64,000 nt of DNA from the NCBI RefSeq assembly GCF_041320595.1, contig NZ_CP166625.1, positions 2,181,501 to 2,245,500 of the forward strand. The letters run 5' to 3'. Below the pieces are notes generated by a model. The model did not search any database and had not been told where the DNA came from. It was given only the letters and a program-made list of their open reading frames with translations. Below are positions 27,107 through 36,398 of this stretch, piece after piece (the first letter of the stretch is position 1; the number at the start of each line of letters is the position of its first letter). Both the position numbers and the translations under genes were made by a program. The stretch comes from Pleomorphomonas sp. PLEO (GTDB lineage: Bacteria > Pseudomonadota > Alphaproteobacteria > Rhizobiales > Pleomorphomonadaceae).

Positions 27107-28069
27107 ATGGGGTCCACGGTGAACCATTTGCTGGCCGAATTCGATGTCGGGTTGCTCTTGACCTTCGATGCCCTGCTCAAGGACAAGAACGTCACCCATG
27201 CGGCGGCCCGGCTGAACATCACGCAATCGGCGCTGTCGGCCCGTTTGACGCGGCTCAGGCAGTTGCTGGGCGATCCGCTGTTCATTCCCTCGACCTCGGG
27301 GCGCGGCATGGTCGCCTCGCCGCATGCCCTGGCGCTTCAGCCCGAGCTGACGCGGCTCTTGGAGCAGTTGAGCGACTTCATCGGCACGGCCAAGGTGTTC
27401 GATCCGGCCACCAGCAAGCGCGTCTTCCGGATCGCCGCCACCGACAATCCGGTGTCGATCCTGGCGCCCGACCTGATCCCGCTGATCAAGTCTAGGGCGC
27501 CCGAGGTCAGGATTGCTTTCACCAGCCCCGACAAAGCCCGCATCGCCGAAGCGCTCGAACAGGGCGAGATCGACGTGTTCATCGGCGTCGCCGAGGATGG
27601 CGCGCCGGGGCTGATGGCGCGCAAGCTGTTTCAGGAGCGTTTCGTCACCGCCCAGCGGCGCGGCCATCCCAGGGGCAACGGGCCGCTCTCCCTCGACGAA
27701 TTCTGCGCCCTCGATCATCTGTTGATTTCGACCAGCGGCGGCCACTTTGCCGGCATGGTCGATCAGGCGCTGGCGGAAATCGGGCGGGAACGCCGCGTCA
27801 GCGTCTCTGTGCAGAGCTACGCGCTGGCGCCGCTGATCCTCGGCAGCACCGACCTGATCTGTACGCTGCCGCGCCGCTTTCTTCAGCGGTTCGATCAGCT
27901 GCTCGATCTCGTCGACGCCCCGATCGAGCTGGCGCCGTTCGAGATGAACCTGTTCTGGCATTCCCGCATGAGCGCCGACGCGGCGCACGCCTGGCTGCGC
28001 CAGCAAGTGCTCCGCAGCGCCGGGCAGGCTGGAAGGCCGGACAAGCTGCCCGGCCCCCCGTCTGATTAG
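27107..28069 (+). CDS. LysR-family transcriptional regulator
   Basis: This protein of about 320 residues has an N-terminal winged helix-turn-helix (LLTFDALLKDKNVTHAAARL, then NITQSALSARLTRLRQLLGD) and a periplasmic-binding-type effector domain. The wording resembles the NodD/NahR/LinR branch, which senses small aromatic or aliphatic acids. It is divergent from the anion permease with about 200 bases between. Start 27107 has AAGAGG directly before it. GTG 27119, with GGGG at better spacing, is an alternative. Its stop overlaps the stop of the convergent secreted protein gene by three bases. Confidence 0.92.
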   Translation: MGSTVNHLLAEFDVGLLLTFDALLKDKNVTHAAARLNITQSALSARLTRLRQLLGDPLFIPSTSGRGMVASPHALALQPELTRLLEQLSDFIGTAKVFDPATSKRVFRIAATDNPVSILAPDLIPLIKSRAPEVRIAFTSPDKARIAEALEQGEIDVFIGVAEDGAPGLMARKLFQERFVTAQRRGHPRGNGPLSLDEFCALDHLLISTSGGHFAGMVDQALAEIGRERRVSVSVQSYALAPLILGSTDLICTLPRRFLQRFDQLLDLVDAPIELAPFEMNLFWHSRMSADAAHAWLRQQVLRSAGQAGRPDKLPGPPSD

Positions 28070-29013
28070 AACTGCTGCAGCAGGTAGTCGCCGACCTTGG
28101 CCGCCTTGGGGTCGAACAGCGTGTCGAGGCGGGAATTAAGGACGTAGACGTCTTTGCCCACGGTGACAGTGGCCGTCGGCATGGAGAGCTTGCTGGCCTC
28201 CGTGCGTGTGATGGTCGCCGACTGCCAGCCATCGCTGGAGGTCAGTTCGACCGTCCGGTTGGCGGCCAGGTTCTGCGCCACCAAGAGGTGCTCGCCGTCG
28301 ATCAGGTGGATGCCGTCGGCGCCGGTCAGCGCCTCGGGTAGTTTTACCTTGCGGATGTCGGTCGGGTCGGCCGTGCTGATGCGGAACAGCTCGCCGCTGT
28401 TGTACTTGCCGACCAACAGATAGCCGTCCTTGTGCCAGGCGATGCCGTTGAGGTTGAAGCCCTCGCCGGAGAGAAACAGCGGACTCTCGGCGAAGATCGA
28501 CGCTTTGCCGTGGCTGTCGATCTTGTAGATCAGCGGCGCGAAGCTGTCGGTGACATAGGCATTGCCGGCGGCGTCGAGCGCGATGTCATTGGCAAAATGG
28601 GCGCCCGGGCTAAGGCTGCCGAGATCGTAGTAGGCCTTGGGCGCGCCGGTGGTGGCGTCATAGGTGGCGATGGCCGCCAGCTTGCCTTGGGTGGCGGCGG
28701 CGGTGCGGGCGCCGGCGCCGGGATCGGAATTGGTCACCCAAAGCGTGTTGCTGGCGTCGTCGACCAGCAGACCCACCGTCGAAACCAGACGATCATCCGT
28801 GATGAACGGGGCGTAGGCGCCGGCTTTGTCGAGCTTGGCGACGAGGCCCTCTGTCACCGAACCCAGCAGAAACACGCCCTGGTGCGGTGAGTAGGTGACG
28901 CTCTCGGGATAGGACTTGTCCGAGGTGAAGGCGATGTCCTGCGCCAGGGCCGGCGAGGCGACGGCGAGCAGGGTGGCCATCGCTATGGAGGCCAGGAGAG
29001 TGCGGCGGATCAT
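28066..29013 (-). CDS. Secreted SMP-30/gluconolactonase-like beta-propeller protein
   Basis: This protein of about 315 residues has a signal peptide (MIRRTLLASIAMATLLAVAS, cleavage after ALAQ). Repeated strands such as LLVDDASNTLWVTNSDPG, ANDIALDAAGNAYVTDSFAP and LNGIAWHKDGYLLVGKYNSG fit a six-bladed propeller of the SMP-30/NHL type. The location is probably periplasmic. The reaction is unknown: lactonase activity is possible but metal ligands were not confirmed. Start 29013 has GGAA seven bases upstream and begins the signal peptide. The GST gene is divergent. Confidence 0.85.
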   Translation of the reverse strand: MIRRTLLASIAMATLLAVASPALAQDIAFTSDKSYPESVTYSPHQGVFLLGSVTEGLVAKLDKAGAYAPFITDDRLVSTVGLLVDDASNTLWVTNSDPGAGARTAAATQGKLAAIATYDATTGAPKAYYDLGSLSPGAHFANDIALDAAGNAYVTDSFAPLIYKIDSHGKASIFAESPLFLSGEGFNLNGIAWHKDGYLLVGKYNSGELFRISTADPTDIRKVKLPEALTGADGIHLIDGEHLLVAQNLAANRTVELTSSDGWQSATITRTEASKLSMPTATVTVGKDVYVLNSRLDTLFDPKAAKVGDYLLQQF

Positions 29014-29259
29014 GTGGTGTTCCTTTCGATCATCGAGGACCATGATCTAGGGCACCGGGAAACGCGGCTGAAATTCCGATCCTCGATACGACCCATCGAC
29101 GGGCTTAATGGCTTGGGGGATTGGGCAGCCATTCTTTGGGTCGATGGCACCAACGCCCAGCATCAATTTGTTTGGGCCACTCGCGGCAAGGCAAGGTTGG
29201 GCCAAGCCGCGATCGCCGCCCAACCGGTCGGCGGAGGGCCAAACCGAGGATCAGATACG

Positions 29260-29943
29260 ATGATCGATTTCTATTTTCACGCGACGCCCAATTCGATGAA
29301 GGTGGCGGTGCTCTTGCAGGAGCTTGGCCTGCCGTTCACGGTCAAGCCGGTCGATATTTTCAAGGGCGAGCAGCACGCTTCGACCTTCAAGGCGATCAAT
29401 CCCAACGCCAAGGTGCCGGCGATCGTCGACGATGGCGTAACCGTCTTCGACTCGCACGCCATCCTCATCTATCTGGCCGGCAAGCACCGGGCCTTCGTGC
29501 CGGAGGACCGCGCCGCGTACGCCTGCACGTTGTCGTGGCTGCAACTGGTGGCGACGGGATTGTCGCCGTTTTCCGGCCAGGCCGTTCACTTCCTGCACTA
29601 CGCACCCGAGCAGCTTCCCTACGCGATCAATCGCTATGTGAAAGAGGTGGCTCGCCACTATTCCGTGCTAGACGAGCGCTTGGGGCAGGCCCGGTATCTG
29701 GCCGGCGACAGCTACACCATTGCCGACATGGCGCTGTGGGGCTGGGCGGCATCGGCCGGATACATCTTTGGGGCGGAAGGTTTGGCCGCTTACCCCCATG
29801 TCCAGCGCTTCATGGACGACATGGCCGCTCGCCCCGCCATCCAGCGGGCGCTCGACATGAAGGCGGCCCACACCTTCAAGGCCGACCTCGATGCGCAGTC
29901 CCGCAAGGCGATGTTCCCGCAGAACGAGCGAGAGGACGCCTGA
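29260..29943 (+). CDS. Glutathione S-transferase
   Basis: This 227-residue protein has an N-terminal thioredoxin-like domain with PNSMKVAVLLQELGLPF, INPNAKVPAIVDDGVTVFDS (cis-Pro and the GSH-binding Ser), then an all-helical C-terminal domain with AGDSYTIADMALWGW, the N-capping-box motif. It conjugates or reduces with glutathione and resembles the YghU/YfcG-like group. The ATG at 29260 is preferred because family homology starts there, and the upstream frame has no protein character. It ends at a hairpin at 29961-29984. Confidence 0.93.
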   Translation: MIDFYFHATPNSMKVAVLLQELGLPFTVKPVDIFKGEQHASTFKAINPNAKVPAIVDDGVTVFDSHAILIYLAGKHRAFVPEDRAAYACTLSWLQLVATGLSPFSGQAVHFLHYAPEQLPYAINRYVKEVARHYSVLDERLGQARYLAGDSYTIADMALWGWAASAGYIFGAEGLAAYPHVQRFMDDMAARPAIQRALDMKAAHTFKADLDAQSRKAMFPQNEREDA

Positions 29944-29960
29944 GGGGAGAGAGCCGGTAG

Positions 29961-29984
29961 GGCGGGTGGCTGTATCCACCCGCC
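29961..29984 (+). terminator. Hairpin terminator after the GST gene
   Basis: GGCGGGTGG and CCACCCGCC form a perfect 9-bp stem with a six-base loop, 18 bases after the stop. The following TCTAG is only a weak T-tract. Confidence 0.6.
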
Positions 29985-30434
29985 TCTAGCCGTAAGCCGA
30001 TCGCCTGACATTGCATTGCAATACCAATAAGAAGTCCGTTATCCAGCAAGACTGTGGCCTGCCGCCATGCATGGGCGGGCCGCGGACAAGAGGTCGGGCG
30101 AGCGCTTCGCGGCGGTGTGGTTCGAAGGGGGCACGTCGTAAAACGGAGGGCCGGATTTCCGAGCTGACCCGTTTCATTGACGGTATCTGGCGGCTATCAG
30201 ATAGTCTCGCCTAGTCGATGCGGGCTGCTTTGACGTGGCCCTCGGGGATATATTTAACATTTATAAATAAAATATCCATTCCCCGTAACATTGATGTAAC
30301 TTAGCCACATCTCAGATTGTTTCTAGTCTGCATCAACTTTAATGATTGCGGAGCAGCGCGTTGTCAGTGCAATTCTAGATGGAAAATATTCGCTGGTTTG
30401 CGATTCATCGGGCGTTTTCTTCGGGGGCATTGGC
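29985..30434. other. Upstream region of the Calx-beta autotransporter gene
   Basis: About 450 bases without a convincing gene. The stretch 30240-30330 is strikingly AT-rich (ATATTTAACATTTATAAATA and nearby), a likely promoter region. In-frame codons from 30342 are open but do not read as a signal peptide. Confidence 0.45.
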
Positions 30435-33400
30435 GTGGTTTTTCAACCTGTTCGGCGGGTCTCCGGGACCGTTCGCCGCATTCAGCTCGCCATCGCCACG
30501 GCGCTTTTGTATCTGCTGATGCCGGTGATCGGCGCTTATGCCGCGCCTTCGGTCTATTGTACGACCCAGACCGCGACCGTGAACCAGGGCGGTTCGGTCG
30601 TCTTCGACGTCACCAACTGCGATGGGCCGTCCAATGTGGGACTCGGTTCGGATAGCAGTCATCCGGCGCACGGCACAAGTTCGCTCAGTGGCCAATTAGA
30701 TGGGGCAGGGACGGAGAGAGTCACCTATACCCACAATGGTGATACCGCGACGTCCGACAGCTTCTACTTCTTCGACGAAGATGGCGACACCATCACCTTC
30801 AACATCACGATCAACCCGGCGACGTCGGCCAGCATCGCGGTGAGCCCGGCCAGCCGCAACGAAGACAGCGGCGCCGCGTTTACCTATACGGTGACCCTCA
30901 GCCAGACCAACGCCTCGTCGACCACGGTGAACCTCACGCGCAGCGGCACCGCCACCAGTGGCACGGATTACACCGGCGCGGTGAGCAGCGTGGTGGTGGC
31001 CGCCAATACCAGCACGGCCACCTTTGCCGTCACCCCGGTCGCCGACGCCACGGTGGAAGCCGACGAAACGGTGACCATGAGCGTCGCCAGTGGCAGCGGC
31101 TATTCCATTGGCAGCCCCAGCAGTGCCACCGCCACCATCCTCAACGACGACGTGCCTACCGCCACGATTGCCGTGTCGCCCTCCTCCGTGGCCGAGGACG
31201 GCGCCACGAACCTGGTTTATACCGTCACGCTGGACCAGACGCCGACGAGCGCGACATCGGTCGGCTTCAGCGTCGGCGGCGGCGCCACCTCGGGCGTCGA
31301 CTACGCGGCCGTCAGCTCGCCGCTGGTGATCGCCGCCGGCCAGACCAGCGGTACGATCACCATCAATCCGACCGCCGACGGCACCGTCGAGGCGGACGAA
31401 ACCGTGGCGCTGACGCTGGCGGCCGGCTCCGGCTATAGCGTCGGTTCGCCTTCAAGCGCGACCGGCACCATCCTCAACGACGACCAGCCGTCATTGTCGA
31501 TCAACGACGTCTCGCTCAGCGAAGGCGACGCCGGCACCAGTTCCGCCACCTTCACCGTATCGCTGAGCCAGCCGGCCGGCGCCGGCGGCGTCAGCTTCGA
31601 TATCGCCACCGCCGATGGCACCGCCACGGGCGGCGTGGACTACGTGGCTTCGAGCCTGACCGGCCAGACCATCGCCGCCGGCAGCAGCAGCGCCACCTTC
31701 ACCGTCCAGGTCAATGGCGACACGCTCAACGAGCCGAACGAAACCTTCTTCGTCAACGTTTCCAACGTCTCCGGCGCAAGCGTGGCCGATGCGCAGGGTC
31801 AGGGCACCATCGTCAACGACGACGGGCAGCCAACGCTGTCCATCGACGACGTCAGCGTCAACGAAGGCAACAGCGGCACCACCACGGCCACCTTCACGGT
31901 GAGCCTGAGCGCGGCCAGCGGCCAGACCGTTTCGGTCAACTACGCCTCCGCCGATGGCACCGCCACCGCCGGCAGCGACTATGTCGCGCGCTCCGGCACG
32001 CTGACGTTTGCGCCCGGCACCACCGCGCAGGGCGTGGCGGTGACGATCAATGGCGACACGGCGATCGAGCCCAGCGAAACCTTCAGCGTCAACCTATCCG
32101 GCGCCAGCAACGCGACCATCGCCCAGGCCACCGGCACCGGCACCATCCTCAACGACGACGGGCAGCCGTCGTTGTCGATCAACGATGTCTCGCTCAGCGA
32201 AGGCAACGCCGGCACCAGCGCCTTCACCTTCACCGTATCGCTGAGCCAGCCGGCCGGCGCTGGCGGGGTCAGCTTCGATATCGCCACCGCCGACGGCACC
32301 GCCACGGCCGGCGTCGACTACGTGGCCGCGAGCCAGGCCGGCCAGACCATCGCCGCCGGGGCCAGCAGCGCCACCTTCACCGTTCAGGTCAGCGGCGACA
32401 CGCTCAACGAGCCGAACGAGACCTTTTTCGCCAACGTCACCAACGTCTCCGGCGCCAGCGTGGCCGATGCGCAGGGTCAGGGCACCATCGTCAACGACGA
32501 CGGATCGCCGACGCTGTCCATCGACGACGTCAGCGTCAACGAAGGCAACAGCGGCACCACCACGGCCACCTTTACGGTGAGCCTGAGCTCGGCCAGCGGC
32601 CAGACCGTCTCGGTCGGTTACGCCTCCGCCGATGGCACCGCCGTCGCCGGCAGCGACTATGTTGCCGTCTCCGGTACGCTGACGTTTGCGCCCGGCACCA
32701 CCACGAAGACCTTCACGGTGGCGATCGTCGGCGACACCACGGTGGAGCCCGACGAAGCCTTCAGCGTCAACCTATCCGGTGCCAGCAACGCGACCATCGC
32801 CCGGGCCACCGGCACCGGTACCGTCAGCAACGACGACGCCGCCGTCACGGTCACGGTCACGGTCGCGCCGGCGACGCTGCCGTCGGCGACGGTGGGCAGC
32901 GCCTATAGCCAGACGCTGAGTGCCAGCGGCGGCACCGCGCCCTATAGCTTCGCGATCACGTCCGGCACGCTGCCATCCGGGCTGAGCCTGAGCGGCGCCG
33001 GCGTGTTGTCCGGCACACCCACCGCCAGTGGCAACTCCAGCTTTACCGTGACCGCCACCGACAGCGCCGGCAGCCCCGTCAGCGGCGGCCGTGCCTACAC
33101 GCTGACGATCAGCGCGGCGCCGGCCAGCTTCGTGTTCACGCCATCGGGTGGTGCGTTGCCCGAGGCCATGGTGGGCGAGGACTACAGCCAGGCGATCTCG
33201 GCCAGCGGTGGCAGCGGCTCGCTGCTCTACAGCCTTGCTTCCGGCACGCTGCCCGATGGCCTGGTGCTGAACGTCTCCACCGGCGCGCTGACCGGCCCGC
33301 TCGCTGCCAGCGCCACGGTGGGCGACTACAGCTTCACCCTTCAGGTGACCGACGGCAACAGTGCCACGGCCACGGCTTCCTTCACGCTCAAGGTCAAGGC

Positions 33401-34697
33401 CCGCGCCGTCGCGGTGACCGACAAGGTGGTCAACGTGCCGGCCGGCGACGCGCCGCTCAACGTCGACCTGACCCAGGGCGCGACGGGCGGGCCGTTCATC
33501 ACCAGCGACCTCGTCAGCGTGTCGCCGCCCAATGCCGGCACAGTCTCCATCGTCAACGGCGAGTTCGCGCAGGTGGGGCCGGTAGGCACACTCGGCTGGT
33601 ATCTGAAGTTCATCCCCAACCCGACCTACAAGGGCCAGGTCACCGTCAGCTACCGCCTGACCAGCGCGCTTGGCGTCTCCAACCTCGGCGTCGTCGTCTA
33701 CAACGTCGCCTATGAACCCGGCGAGGTGGCGGAGGACATCGACACGCTGGTGCACGGCTTCGTGCAGACGCGGCAGAACCTGATCGCCACCACCGTGGCG
33801 GTGCCGGGGCTTCTCGATCGGCGACAGATGGCCGAGGCGCGCTCGCCGATCACTGGCCGGATGTCGCCCGGCGACACCGGCCTCACCACCACATTTGCCA
33901 CCAGCCTGACGCAGCTTCAGGCGGCCAAGGCCCATGCCGATGGCGTCGAGGCGGGATCGTCGGACTTCAATGCTTGGGTCAATGGCACCTTCATGTTGCA
34001 CGACCGCGACGAGAACGGCGGCAACTGGGGCAGCTTCGGCATGCTGTCGGCCGGTGCCGACTATCTGCTCACCGAGCACGCGCTGATCGGCCTATCCCTG
34101 CATTACGACCGGATGGTCGATCCCACCGAGGAGGACGGCGAACTGACCGGCAACGGCTGGCTGGCCGGCCCCTATGGCTCGTTCGAGATGGCCGACGGCA
34201 TCTACTGGGATACCAGCCTGCTCTATGGCGGCTCGTCGAACACCATCGACGCCAGCTTCTGGGACGGCGAGTTCGAGACCAGCCGCTACATGCTGGACAC
34301 GGCGCTGAAGGGCGAACTGGCATTCGCCGAGGGCAAGCTGTCGCCTAAGCTGAGGGTCGTCTACTTCTCCGAACAGGTGAAGGACTATTCGGTCGACAAT
34401 GCCGACGGCGACGTGATGGAGCTCAAGGGCTTCACCACCGACCAGCTGCGTATCAGCGTCGGCGCCGACTACAGCCGCCAGATCAAGCTCGACGACGGCG
34501 GCATATTGACGCCACGGGTCGGCGCCACCGCCGGCTTCTCCGGCCTCGATGGCTCCGGCGCCTTCGGCACCATCACCGCCGGCATCGCCTACAGCCCCAC
34601 CGACGCCTGGGACCTCGACCTTGGTCTTCTCGTTGGCGTGGAGGGCGACGGCCAGACCTCGACCGGCGCGAAAGTCGGGGTGACGGGGAAGTTCTAG
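30435..34697 (+). CDS. Large Calx-beta repeat autotransporter (surface adhesin-like)
   Basis: The protein has about 1,420 residues. It begins with a signal sequence (RIQLAIATALLYLLMPVIGA, cleavage near AYA). Six Calx-beta domains follow between about 30.82 and 32.84 kb, each ending in a variant of ILNDD, IVNDD or VSNDD. Next come two Ig-like putative-Ig (He_PIG) domains (32.86-33.4 kb; SGTLPSGLSLS and SGTLPDGLVLN). A linker leads to a C-terminal autotransporter beta-barrel (about 33.97 kb to the end) whose last residue is Phe, as required for barrel assembly. Calx-beta domains bind Ca2+ and often mediate adhesion. GTG 30435 follows GGGGG and starts just before the signal helix. ATG 30342 would add 31 residues. 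The role in adhesion or biofilm is inferred. Confidence 0.92.
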   Translation: MVFQPVRRVSGTVRRIQLAIATALLYLLMPVIGAYAAPSVYCTTQTATVNQGGSVVFDVTNCDGPSNVGLGSDSSHPAHGTSSLSGQLDGAGTERVTYTHNGDTATSDSFYFFDEDGDTITFNITINPATSASIAVSPASRNEDSGAAFTYTVTLSQTNASSTTVNLTRSGTATSGTDYTGAVSSVVVAANTSTATFAVTPVADATVEADETVTMSVASGSGYSIGSPSSATATILNDDVPTATIAVSPSSVAEDGATNLVYTVTLDQTPTSATSVGFSVGGGATSGVDYAAVSSPLVIAAGQTSGTITINPTADGTVEADETVALTLAAGSGYSVGSPSSATGTILNDDQPSLSINDVSLSEGDAGTSSATFTVSLSQPAGAGGVSFDIATADGTATGGVDYVASSLTGQTIAAGSSSATFTVQVNGDTLNEPNETFFVNVSNVSGASVADAQGQGTIVNDDGQPTLSIDDVSVNEGNSGTTTATFTVSLSAASGQTVSVNYASADGTATAGSDYVARSGTLTFAPGTTAQGVAVTINGDTAIEPSETFSVNLSGASNATIAQATGTGTILNDDGQPSLSINDVSLSEGNAGTSAFTFTVSLSQPAGAGGVSFDIATADGTATAGVDYVAASQAGQTIAAGASSATFTVQVSGDTLNEPNETFFANVTNVSGASVADAQGQGTIVNDDGSPTLSIDDVSVNEGNSGTTTATFTVSLSSASGQTVSVGYASADGTAVAGSDYVAVSGTLTFAPGTTTKTFTVAIVGDTTVEPDEAFSVNLSGASNATIARATGTGTVSNDDAAVTVTVTVAPATLPSATVGSAYSQTLSASGGTAPYSFAITSGTLPSGLSLSGAGVLSGTPTASGNSSFTVTATDSAGSPVSGGRAYTLTISAAPASFVFTPSGGALPEAMVGEDYSQAISASGGSGSLLYSLASGTLPDGLVLNVSTGALTGPLAASATVGDYSFTLQVTDGNSATATASFTLKVKARAVAVTDKVVNVPAGDAPLNVDLTQGATGGPFITSDLVSVSPPNAGTVSIVNGEFAQVGPVGTLGWYLKFIPNPTYKGQVTVSYRLTSALGVSNLGVVVYNVAYEPGEVAEDIDTLVHGFVQTRQNLIATTVAVPGLLDRRQMAEARSPITGRMSPGDTGLTTTFATSLTQLQAAKAHADGVEAGSSDFNAWVNGTFMLHDRDENGGNWGSFGMLSAGADYLLTEHALIGLSLHYDRMVDPTEEDGELTGNGWLAGPYGSFEMADGIYWDTSLLYGGSSNTIDASFWDGEFETSRYMLDTALKGELAFAEGKLSPKLRVVYFSEQVKDYSVDNADGDVMELKGFTTDQLRISVGADYSRQIKLDDGGILTPRVGATAGFSGLDGSGAFGTITAGIAYSPTDAWDLDLGLLVGVEGDGQTSTGAKVGVTGKF
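31480..32838 (+). repeat. Tandem duplication of a two-Calx-beta unit
   Basis: Calx-beta domains 3+4 (31480-32158) and 5+6 (32159-32838) are near-identical at DNA level. The unit is about 680 bases. Examples are the repeated CAGCGTCAACGAAGGCAACA and TGTCGATCAACGA. Within each unit the two domains differ, so the duplicated module is the pair. It may allow copy-number change by recombination. Confidence 0.85.
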
Positions 34698-34803
34698 AAC
34701 CGCCCCGGTGAATGTCCGCTTTGGGAAAGAAGCGGTCACTCGACAACCTCATCTGCTTGCGCATAACGTTCGATCCGCCCTTGAAATGAAGGATGCTGGA
34801 ACG

Positions 34804-35325
34804 ATGCCGCGGGGGATCAGCATCAAGTGCCTCAATGAGACGGCATCGCCCGTCATGAAGCTCTGGGATGAGGCAAGCTCATTTGAGTCTGTCGCGTCGA
34901 TGAGGCAACTTAATTACCCGCCGCACATCACGCTGGCTGTTCTCACCGAAAATCTTGCCGGGGTCGATGCGGTGCTCGACGACGTTTTCGGCTCGCAACC
35001 CAGCCTTTGCATCCCCTTTGTCGAGATCCGATATTTCGAAAACGATTTTCTGGTGCTCTGGGCGAGGCCGAGGGACGATCATGATCTTCTAAAGCTTCAC
35101 GCGAGACTCCATCGGCACATCGACCCGGCCATATGCGAACAACACTACCGTGTCGGCGGGTGGACTCCGCACTGTAGCTTGGCGACAAGGGTGCCGGCTG
35201 CTAGCGCAGGCGAAGCCAAACAGTGGGCCCAGCAGAAGCGGACTGAGTTTACCGTGGTGTTTGATGCCGCCGACATCGTGCATTTCCCGCCAGTGGTGGT
35301 GGAGAGAGAACATCGCCTCAGGTGA
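34804..35325 (+). CDS. 2H phosphoesterase / 2'-5' RNA ligase-like protein
   Basis: This 173-residue protein has two HxT/S motifs, PPHITLAVL and TPHCSLAT, at the spacing of the 2H superfamily (LigT, cyclic phosphodiesterases). These enzymes open or ligate 2'-5' or cyclic phosphate bonds in RNA or small molecules. No signal peptide is visible. The start ATG 34804 is preferred, while in-frame ATGs at 34786 and 34708 are less likely. Its TGA overlaps the next frame's GTG as GTGA. Confidence 0.85.
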   Translation: MPRGISIKCLNETASPVMKLWDEASSFESVASMRQLNYPPHITLAVLTENLAGVDAVLDDVFGSQPSLCIPFVEIRYFENDFLVLWARPRDDHDLLKLHARLHRHIDPAICEQHYRVGGWTPHCSLATRVPAASAGEAKQWAQQKRTEFTVVFDAADIVHFPPVVVEREHRLR

Positions 35326-35711
35326 GACGTCTCTTTCTGGCGAAGAACCGTCGCGAAGTTGTTGCAAAAGCCAGTCGCCGAACAGCGATTTTCTCGATGA
35401 TATTTTGCGGCGTCATTGCCGCCTTCACCGTCGACCTGTCGCCGGAGGCTTTAGGCTATACGCTGCAAGCCATCGTTCGCATTCGAACGTTGCCGGGCAA
35501 GCTGCACATCGTGCAGCAGCTGATCACCGAAATCCCTGAAATCGTCGAATGCGATAAGGTCACCGGCGATGACTGTTTCATCGCTCGTCTCCATGTCCGA
35601 TCCATCGGGCAGTTGGACAGCATATTGGACAGAATAGCCGACAAGGCCGAAACCAACACATCGATTGTCAAATCGCAGCCGGTCAAACGCCGCAATCCGC
35701 CGCTGGGATGA
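35322..35711 (+). pseudogene. Truncated Lrp/AsnC-family regulator (effector domain only)
   Basis: The last 95 of 129 codons read as the Lrp/AsnC ligand-binding (RAM) domain: LSPEALGYTLQAIVRIRTLP, ITEIPEIVECDKVTGDDCFI and ARLHVRSIGQLDSILDRIAD. The usual N-terminal helix-turn-helix is absent. The first 33 codons (MRRLFLAKNRREVVAKASRR) show no such fold. This suggests a deletion or frameshift that removed the DNA-binding half. A stand-alone RAM protein is possible since such proteins exist, and the GTGA overlap with the preceding gene could allow expression. Confidence 0.65.
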
Positions 35712-35838
35712 GCTGGCAAGCGGCACCGAACGCCGGAGCGAGCCGGCGCGCCGCGGCCGTTCGATTTCGAGGCGTTCCTGGCTCGGAAATGCGTGGAGGG
35801 CGAGGGGCGATGAAGCCTCTCACCGTCTGGCCGGCCGC

Positions 35839-36204
35839 CTAGAACGAGAGTGTCCCGGCGCCCCGGATGATGGCTGCGTGCATTCGGCTTGCCCCGACGA
35901 TTTCGACGCCTTCGATCAAGTCCGCCTGCTCATAGCCACGCGCCTTCACGCAGGGAGGGCACGCCCATATCTCGCCGCCACGGCCCAGGAAGTCGGCCAT
36001 CATGGTCATGAGCGGTTCCAAAGGTGGCACATGCGTCATCGCGGCGCCGCGTTTGCGGACGAGATCGATGGCGCTCGAGGTGAGAAAGAGCGACACCTTC
36101 ATGCCGGCGGTGATGCCGCCGCAGGCGACCACCAGAGCCACGGAAGATAGTTCACTGTCGATGCCCTTGGTGATGAGGACGACGAGTTCCTTTTTGTCTG
36201 TCAT
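35839..36204 (-). CDS. DsrE-family protein
   Basis: This 121-residue protein starts MTDKKELVVLITKGIDSELS and has SVALVVACGGITAGMKVSLF, LTSSAIDLVRKRG and a central WACPPCVKARGY with two cysteines. This is the DsrE/DsrF-like fold, in which such cysteines may carry sulfur. Members take part in sulfur relay or are stress proteins of unknown role. Start 36204 begins the fold. The frame is open to 36321 without support. It is divergent from the AraC-type regulator. Confidence 0.85.
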   Translation of the reverse strand: MTDKKELVVLITKGIDSELSSVALVVACGGITAGMKVSLFLTSSAIDLVRKRGAAMTHVPPLEPLMTMMADFLGRGGEIWACPPCVKARGYEQADLIEGVEIVGASRMHAAIIRGAGTLSF

Positions 36205-36398
36205 TTTGTTGTATTCCGTTGTTAAGTTATCGGATGGGATGGAAATAACCTCTTCGCCGCGCGGCGTATTTGGCCGCGCTTCGGAATTGCTTGACCGGAA
36301 GTCCGGGACTGGTCCTGGCATCCTCGTCGGGGTCGTATTTCGATTTGGACGTCAGGTTCCGGCCGAACGCACGGCTGTTTGGGGCGGGATGCCGAAAG

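Noticed and set aside
26023-27309. 428-codon minus-strand frame across the permease and LysR genes
   Set aside because: A low-complexity Arg/His-rich shadow frame of the GC-rich permease, crossing the divergent promoter.
32772-34079. 435-codon minus-strand frame under the autotransporter gene
   Set aside because: It is antisense to a clearly coding repeat protein and has no family features, a common effect of GC-rich codon use.
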